Below the pieces are notes generated by a model, which saw only the letters and a program-made list of their open reading frames with translations, did not search any database and was not told the DNA's origin. Source: Acholeplasmatales bacterium (GTDB lineage: Bacteria > Bacillota_I > Bacilli_A > Acholeplasmatales > Anaeroplasmataceae). Taken from it: a stretch of DNA of 7,230 nucleotides. Made by a program: the position numbers and the translations under genes. Location: positions 1-7,230 of the forward strand of contig JAEELU010000017.1 in NCBI GenBank assembly GCA_016282815.1, written 5' to 3'. Below are positions 1 to 5,215 of the stretch, in pieces (the stretch's first letter is position 1; each line of letters begins with the position of its first letter).

Positions 1-2724
1 CATTATTACTTGCTTATCATCAGCTGTTACTGTTAAAGCCCTCTTATTTACTGTTAATCTACCTTTAACGGTTGTTACATTATAATTTATAAAATTACCT
101 GTTAACACTTCAATATAAATGTAAAAATTACCTGCGTTATTATATTGCTGATAAATGGCACTTACATCAAGCTGAATACCTAGATAATCCTCATCCTGAT
201 AATTCTTAAATCCTGAATATGTTACTGTAAATTCAGGTAACTCATCACCATAGGTAATTGTTTTATCTTCTGCAGTAATAGTTAATGTAGCCTTAGTAAC
301 TGTAAGAGTACCCTTTTGATATGTGATATTATAATTTGTTCCTAATAATCCTGATGGAGTAATATCATATGAACCAACATTACTATTATTACTACGAGAG
401 CAAGCAAATGATAATGATCCTGTTAGAACAGACTCATCATCAGCACCTACAAAGCCTGTATATGTTGCAGTGAATTCTGGTGTATTATCACCAAATGTAA
501 CACTCTTATCATCAGCCTTAATTTTTAATTCCTTTTGCTCTACAGTTAATGTTCCCTTTGTGAATGTAATATTGTAATTTGTTGAAGTTACACCTGATGG
601 AGTAATATCATATGTACCAACACTATCATATTGGTTATAGCTACATGTATAAGCAAGTGTACCTGATAATGATGAAAGTGTATCATTATTCTTAAATCCT
701 ACAGCTGAAACTGTAAAGTTAGGCTTTTGATCACCATATGTAATTGTTTTATCATCTGCAACAATTGTTAAACCAACAGGATTTACTGTAATAGTACCTT
801 TTACAAATGTAATATTATAATTATTAGATAATAAGCCCTTTGGAGTTAAATCATAATTACCAACACCTGAATGTGATGTGTATGTTGTATCATATCCTAA
901 TGTGCCTGATAGGCATGTCTTGTCATCTGTGCCTACAAATCCATTATATGTTACCAAATATTGTAAGCCAGTAGATCCATATAATACATCTAAATCACCT
1001 GCAGTTATTGTTAAATCCTTCTTATTTACTGTTAATGTACCATTTGTATAGGTAATATTATAATTAGCTGCAGATAAGCCACTTGCGTTAATATTATAGC
1101 TTCCAGCATTTGAATATTGGCTATAATTACAAGTTAATGAAATTGTGCCTGTAAGTACAGCTTCACTATCTGTACCAACGAAATCACCTAATGTAGGGTC
1201 ACCATATCTTACTGTATATGTTGGAGCATTATCACCATATGTAATACTCTTATTATCTACAGTTATTCTAAGTGGTGCCTTATTTACTGTTAATATACCA
1301 TTACTAAATGTGATATCGTAATTAGCATTTGATAAACCAGATGGAGTAATTGTATAAGCATCTGATGGGTCAAATTGGTCATATGCTGAATCGAGTGATA
1401 ATACACCTAAAGCGTCCTTATCCGCTTCTCTTGCTAAATTTGTATATGTTACTGTATATTCAGGTGCGTTATCTCCATATGTGATACTCTTATTATCAGC
1501 CTTAACTGTTAATGCTCTCTTTTCAACAGTAATAGTTGAATCTACTGCAGTAACGTTATAATTATCTGATGCTGTATAGCTCATAATAATATCATACTCA
1601 CCAATATTATCATATCTTACATAGTCTGTAGTAGTTTGTGGATTAAGTACACTTCTATCAGCCTCTCTAGCAAGACCCTCTGCTGTATAAGTTAATGTAA
1701 CATTATCACCATATTTAATTGATTTAGCATTGGCAGTAAGAGTTAAATTCTTCTTAGCTACAGTTAATGTATTCTTAACAAATGTAATATTATAGTTTAT
1801 AGATGTATTACCCTTTGGAGTAATATCATATGAACCTGTATTTGAATATTGTAAATAATCACAATCAAATGCTAATGTGCCTGATAAATTTGTTTTAGAA
1901 TCAGTACCTAAGAATCCTGTGTATATTACTGTATAAGCTGGCGCACTATCGCCATATGTGATATTCTTAGCCTCTGCAGTGATTGTTAGGGCTGCCTTAG
2001 CTACACTAAGTGTTCCCTTTACATAAGTAATTGAATAATTTACTGATGTGTTACCAGATGCGATAATTTCATATGAGCCAGCATTTGAATACTTTTGATA
2101 TACTGATTCGACATCAAGTGTACCTGATAAATCAGCCTTAGTATCTGAGCCTAAGAAACCTGTATAGGTTACTGTATAGGCTGGTGCGTTATCTCCATAT
2201 GTAATATCAAAATTATCTGCAGTAATAGATAATTGTGCCTTAGCTACACTAAGTGTACCATTTGTATAGGTAATTTCATAATTACCTGAATCATTACCAG
2301 ATGCTACAATGTCATATGAACCGGCATTTGAATATTGTGCATATGTACTTTCAATTAATAATGTTCCAGATAAATCCGTCTTTGAATCAGTACCCTTAAA
2401 GCCTGTATATGTTACTGTATATTCAGGTGCGTTATCTCCATATGTAACATTCTTATTATCAGCTGAAATATTTAAGCTTGCCTTAGCAACCTTTAATATA
2501 TTTAATGTGAATGTTATTTCATAGTTGTTAGATGTAACACCCTTAGGTAAAATATCGTATTCACCAACATTTGAGTATTGCTCATATGCACATGTATATG
2601 CTATATCACCTGATAGGTTACTTGCACCCTCGCCAGTTACGAATCCTTCGTATGTTACTGTATATGTTGGTATTTGATCACCATAGATGATATTCTTCTC
2701 TTCTGCTTTAATTTCAAGTGCCTT
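1..2724 (-). repeat. Array of 11 complete MBG_2/YDG-like repeats plus a partial twelfth
   Basis: Units on the plus coordinates are 2482-2724, 2239-2481, 1996-2238, 1753-1995, 1519-1752, 1279-1518, 1021-1278, 778-1020, 535-777, 292-534, 43-291 and a partial 1-42. Each begins with a short 'AxLxI.A' strand, then 'K.ITYGD..P.YTVTY.GF', then 'L.GTL', 'QYSNAGSYDI', 'NYNITY..GTLTV.K'. Tyr/Phe of YGD or its equivalent falls at residues 840, 921, 1002, 1083, 1164, 1242, 1322, 1408, 1489, 1570 and 1651. The spacing is 81 in seven of ten steps; the others are 78, 80 and 86. In the partial unit Met 1734 sits where Tyr is expected. The repeats are at protein level with partial DNA similarity (243-bp period). 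Confidence 0.9.
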
Positions 2725-5202
2725 TTTAGCTATTGAAATAGTATGTGTACCAACGCTTGGATTATTATAGTTTTCCTTTATTGTGTCATTAGTAATAATA
2801 TCAATATAATAATCACCAGCTGGATAATAGCCACCAACCTTATCCTTCTTCTCATTATTATTAAATAATGCTAAGCTAAAGCCTGTTTTATCAATTTCAA
2901 CAAAGTTATCAGTTGCTTCATAATTTGGCTGATCACCATAAGTTAGGTTTTCTGTAGATTCAGTAAATGTTATTGCTACATCACGTTTAGTAACAACATA
3001 TGATCCTTTTGTAAATATAGGGTTATAGTTGTTGTTTTCTATAGTACCTGATATTTCATATGTACCAGCGTTATATCTACTATTTCTTTGAGTTAATCCT
3101 GATAATGTAATACCAAGCTTTGTATCACCTGTAATAAAGCCAGTAATTGTAGCCTTATCGTTATCATTTGTGCTTAAATATGTAGAATCTAAATCATTAC
3201 CATAAGTACTACCAAAGCTATTAATTACAATTTCTACATCCTTTTTATTAATAATAATAGTCTTATTAATAGTTAATGTATTGTAATTTGCAGTTTGAGC
3301 AATTGTAAGTGTTGCAGTATATGTGTCCGCATCCTTAGGGCTTTCTACCTCAGCACCACTACTCTTCTTATATGTTATCTCAATAGGAGTTTCCTCACCT
3401 ACTGATATAGCTGCCTGTTTAATTGGGTGTTCAATCATATCATAAGTTACTTCTGGTAGCTCCTCAGTTGTGATAACTGGTGTTGCACGAGCGATTGCTA
3501 CATCGAATGCATATTCTGCATATGATTCATAATTAACACCAAATTCAGAATATTTAGATGTTACACCAAGTAAATATTTTCCTGAATCCTTAACGAATCC
3601 TACATCCATAGATTTTGTTTGATTTACAAGCACATCATCCTTATACCATTCATAGGTATTAGTAACCTCAAGAGCATGTGTTGTAGTCGGATTTAGATTA
3701 TAGCTTTGATCCTTTACATATGTTGTAGATAATTCATTTGATGTAATATTTGTTACACTGTTAATTACAGATGGGTTTAATTCCCAATTAGCTGTAATCT
3801 TACTATTTGTAATTGTATTATCAACTCTAGTAATTAGTTTACTATCTGCAGTATATGATAAATGATTAAATCCTAATCTTGGCTTTTCAGCTATTGTTGG
3901 TAAATCTACAGTTCTTGAATCACTGACATAATAATCAACATCCTTATTTGTTCCAAGATGATATTCAACTGTGTATTTTTTAATCTTTTCAAATACTGGC
4001 TTAATATCTAATGATTTATTAATTGCCTTATCAAATTCAATTCTTGTTCCATTATTATCTACCCAATAAGGTAATACATCATCATTAGCTAGATAAATAG
4101 ATTTATAATAATCATTATCATTTTGATATTCCTTAGATAAATGATATATTCTTTGATTATTATCTGTAGAATTCTTTAATGCATCATATGTTAATTTAGC
4201 TCCCTTTTTGATGATTAGTGTACTAATGTATTCACTATCAGTTTGGAAATTAACATAAACCTCATCAGCGCCTATTTCAGGATGAACATCATATTTCTTG
4301 AATGTAGCATCCTTTCTATACATATCGATTAATGCTCTATCAACATCGATATACTGTCCATCAAAGAATCCATCCTCTGCTGTAACTACGGCATCCTTGT
4401 TAGTAATATGGACAACCTTTACACCCTTCATTGAATTCTTTGTTAGCTGATGGCTACCATCAAGATATACATCATCTACTCCTTCAAATGCATTAGCACC
4501 AATTAATGTTACGTTATTTGGTACTCTTACAACCTTAAGGAATGCTTCGTCCTTAAATGCATTCTCAGATATTGCAGTAACCTTCATGTTGTAGTATGAA
4601 TCCTTAATGTTTAATGTAGATGATAGACCTGTATAAACACCACTAACAGATAGATTACCATCTACTACCTCGTATTTAATAGATCTAGATAAATCACCAA
4701 TACTAAATTCTAATCCAACCTTATAGCATAAATATACAGCTGGAGCTACTAATGCTAAAGCAATAACACCAATTATTAGCTTTAAATAGCTAGTTTTAAA
4801 TCTATTCTTATCCTTGATATTAAATCTAAATATTAATACTTCAAGTCCAAATGCGATTAAGAAATAAGCAAGTAATTCATAATTGATTACTCTCATCGCA
4901 ATTGATGAATAGATCATAAATATTAGGAAGAATAATGCAGGTAATAGCATTATTACTCTTCCTAGCTTATACGTTGTTCTAAACATCGCATTTTTAGCTT
5001 TGACTATAAAATAAACTGTATATGCAGTTATTGTTAAGCAAACAAGACCATCTAAAATCATAAATATCATGTTATTACCCTTAATTATAAATGTAACAAC
5101 AAAATATAATATGTTAAGTAAAGATACTACTACAAGTCCAATTAAAATAGTCATTCGTCTTATTAAAATGTTTTTTACTATGCTAAAATAATCATTTTCC
5201 AT
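1..5202 (-). CDS. Giant membrane-anchored surface protein with MBG-type repeat stalk (3' end outside window)
   Basis: The frame is open for 1,734 codons from ATG 5202-5200 to the left edge, with no stop, so the C terminus is missing. The start is supported by AGGAG eight bases upstream. No N-terminal signal peptide is seen; five hydrophobic helices lie at about residues 17-40, 45-67, 83-102, 108-125 and 140-160. Then come a BspA-like LRR_5 segment (about 188-270), two InlB-B/Flg_new-like repeats (about 314-475), an Ig-like domain (about 476-574), three divergent MBG-like domains (575-826) and eleven complete MBG_2/YDG-like repeats (827-1720) with a twelfth beginning. Such domains are known from secreted adhesins and stalks of Firmicutes, so a surface role in adhesion or cell contact is inferred, with no ligand visible. 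No catalytic motif was seen. A C-terminal LPXTG anchor or functional tip could lie outside the window. The family of the membrane domain is not recognised. Confidence 0.93.
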   Translation of the reverse strand, partial: MENDYFSIVKNILIRRMTILIGLVVVSLLNILYFVVTFIIKGNNMIFMILDGLVCLTITAYTVYFIVKAKNAMFRTTYKLGRVIMLLPALFFLIFMIYSSIAMRVINYELLAYFLIAFGLEVLIFRFNIKDKNRFKTSYLKLIIGVIALALVAPAVYLCYKVGLEFSIGDLSRSIKYEVVDGNLSVSGVYTGLSSTLNIKDSYYNMKVTAISENAFKDEAFLKVVRVPNNVTLIGANAFEGVDDVYLDGSHQLTKNSMKGVKVVHITNKDAVVTAEDGFFDGQYIDVDRALIDMYRKDATFKKYDVHPEIGADEVYVNFQTDSEYISTLIIKKGAKLTYDALKNSTDNNQRIYHLSKEYQNDNDYYKSIYLANDDVLPYWVDNNGTRIEFDKAINKSLDIKPVFEKIKKYTVEYHLGTNKDVDYYVSDSRTVDLPTIAEKPRLGFNHLSYTADSKLITRVDNTITNSKITANWELNPSVINSVTNITSNELSTTYVKDQSYNLNPTTTHALEVTNTYEWYKDDVLVNQTKSMDVGFVKDSGKYLLGVTSKYSEFGVNYESYAEYAFDVAIARATPVITTEELPEVTYDMIEHPIKQAAISVGEETPIEITYKKSSGAEVESPKDADTYTATLTIAQTANYNTLTINKTIIINKKDVEIVINSFGSTYGNDLDSTYLSTNDNDKATITGFITGDTKLGITLSGLTQRNSRYNAGTYEISGTIENNNYNPIFTKGSYVVTKRDVAITFTESTENLTYGDQPNYEATDNFVEIDKTGFSLALFNNNEKKDKVGGYYPAGDYYIDIITNDTIKENYNNPSVGTHTISIAKKALEIKAEEKNIIYGDQIPTYTVTYEGFVTGEGASNLSGDIAYTCAYEQYSNVGEYDILPKGVTSNNYEITFTLNILKVAKASLNISADNKNVTYGDNAPEYTVTYTGFKGTDSKTDLSGTLLIESTYAQYSNAGSYDIVASGNDSGNYEITYTNGTLSVAKAQLSITADNFDITYGDNAPAYTVTYTGFLGSDTKADLSGTLDVESVYQKYSNAGSYEIIASGNTSVNYSITYVKGTLSVAKAALTITAEAKNITYGDSAPAYTVIYTGFLGTDSKTNLSGTLAFDCDYLQYSNTGSYDITPKGNTSINYNITFVKNTLTVAKKNLTLTANAKSIKYGDNVTLTYTAEGLAREADRSVLNPQTTTDYVRYDNIGEYDIIMSYTASDNYNVTAVDSTITVEKRALTVKADNKSITYGDNAPEYTVTYTNLAREADKDALGVLSLDSAYDQFDPSDAYTITPSGLSNANYDITFSNGILTVNKAPLRITVDNKSITYGDNAPTYTVRYGDPTLGDFVGTDSEAVLTGTISLTCNYSQYSNAGSYNINASGLSAANYNITYTNGTLTVNKKDLTITAGDLDVLYGSTGLQYLVTYNGFVGTDDKTCLSGTLGYDTTYTSHSGVGNYDLTPKGLLSNNYNITFVKGTITVNPVGLTIVADDKTITYGDQKPNFTVSAVGFKNNDTLSSLSGTLAYTCSYNQYDSVGTYDITPSGVTSTNYNITFTKGTLTVEQKELKIKADDKSVTFGDNTPEFTATYTGFVGADDESVLTGSLSFACSRSNNSNVGSYDITPSGLLGTNYNITYQKGTLTVTKATLTITAEDKTITYGDELPEFTVTYSGFKNYQDEDYLGIQLDVSAIYQQYNNAGNFYIYIEVLTGNFINYNVTTVKGRLTVNKRALTVTADDKQVIM
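2725..3480 (-). repeat. Three divergent MBG-type domains
   Basis: Residues 575-826 form three units unlike the regular array in detail. The first (about 575-653) has a 'DADTYTATLTIAQTANYN' segment typical of MBG/YDG domains. The second (about 654-739) has STYGN at 666-670 and a 'NAGTYEISG' segment. The third (about 740-826) has LTYGD with Y at 755 and ends in 'VGTHTISIAKK'. The Tyr-to-Tyr distances, 667 to 755 (88) and 755 to 840 (85), exceed the 81 of the array. They look like older, membrane-proximal copies. Confidence 0.65.
3481..3777 (-). other. Ig-like domain
   Basis: Residues about 476-574 contain YEWYKDDVLV, then a strand, then VGFVKDSGKYLLGV. This is the core Trp of strand C followed by the 'D-x-G-x-Y' corner before strand F of an Ig-like fold, with Leu where the usual disulfide Cys would be. 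Disulfide-free Ig-like domains are common in bacterial surface proteins. Likely a structural spacer between the InlB-like and MBG-like parts. Confidence 0.5.
3778..4263 (-). other. Two degenerate InlB-B/Flg_new-like repeats
   Basis: Residues about 314-405 and 410-475 each run from a V-x-F/Y strand through a central region to a closing 'I...ITANW' or 'LDIKPVF' strand. The second copy is clearer: YTVEYHLGT, then V-x-L-P, then RLGFNHLSY and a final KITANW. This resembles the listeria-bacteroides repeat (Flg_new), whose consensus ends in 'T.L.A.W'. The usual GYTF.GW motif is eroded, so the assignment is moderate at best. Role inferred: spacer domains in the extracellular stalk. Confidence 0.45.
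4393..4641 (-). other. BspA-like leucine-rich (LRR_5) segment
   Basis: Residues about 188-270 show the pattern of BspA-type leucine-rich repeats. ISENAFKDEAFLKVVRVP is followed by a second half-repeat, NNVTLIGANAFEGVDDVYL. The family signature is an 'I...AF' step, then 'L..V.IP..V..IG..AF'. Only about two to three turns are present, fewer than in full BspA-like proteins, so it may be a short cap next to the membrane rather than a binding surface. The assignment rests on motif recognition only. Confidence 0.55.
4723..5154 (-). other. Five-helix membrane anchor domain of the giant protein
   Basis: This segment encodes residues 17-160. Hydrophobic helices alternate with loops whose charge fits the positive-inside rule. 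The N-terminal tail (K10, R15, R16), the loop after helix 2 (K68, K70, R75, K79, R82) and the loop after helix 4 (R126, K130, K132, R134, K136, K141) are basic and would be cytoplasmic. The loops after helices 1 and 3 are short. Five helices therefore place everything after residue 160 outside the cell. I do not recognise the domain family. Confidence 0.75.
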
Positions 5203-5210
5203 AATCCCAA

Positions 5211-5215
5211 CTCCT
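5211..5215 (-). promoter_or_regulatory. Ribosome-binding site AGGAG overlapping upstream stop
   Basis: On the minus strand the bases read TAGGAGTTGGGATTATG. AGGAG is followed by an eight-base spacer and the ATG at 5202. The first A and G of the site are also the last two bases of the upstream TAG stop (5216-5214). This fixes the start of the giant protein. It also suggests that ribosomes ending the zinc-finger gene help start the next one. No separate promoter or terminator is visible between the genes. Confidence 0.85.

Noticed and set aside
1..3. CAT at the left edge as a start codon on the minus strand
   Set aside because: It is an internal Met codon of the open frame, at the Tyr position of the twelfth repeat's YGD motif, with no ribosome-binding site.
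2309..2524. A 71-codon plus-strand open frame
   Set aside because: It lies antisense inside two MBG-type repeats of the minus-strand gene. Its sequence is the mirror of repeat codons, and it has no ribosome-binding site or domain.
1..2724. The regular 243-bp periodicity as a CRISPR array or DNA satellite
   Set aside because: The units are far too long for CRISPR, have no spacers, keep one reading frame throughout, and conserve protein motifs better than DNA.
4723..5154. Helix 1 as a cleavable signal peptide
   Set aside because: The hydrophobic stretch is long, has no small-residue cleavage site after it, and is followed by four more helices with alternating loop charges.
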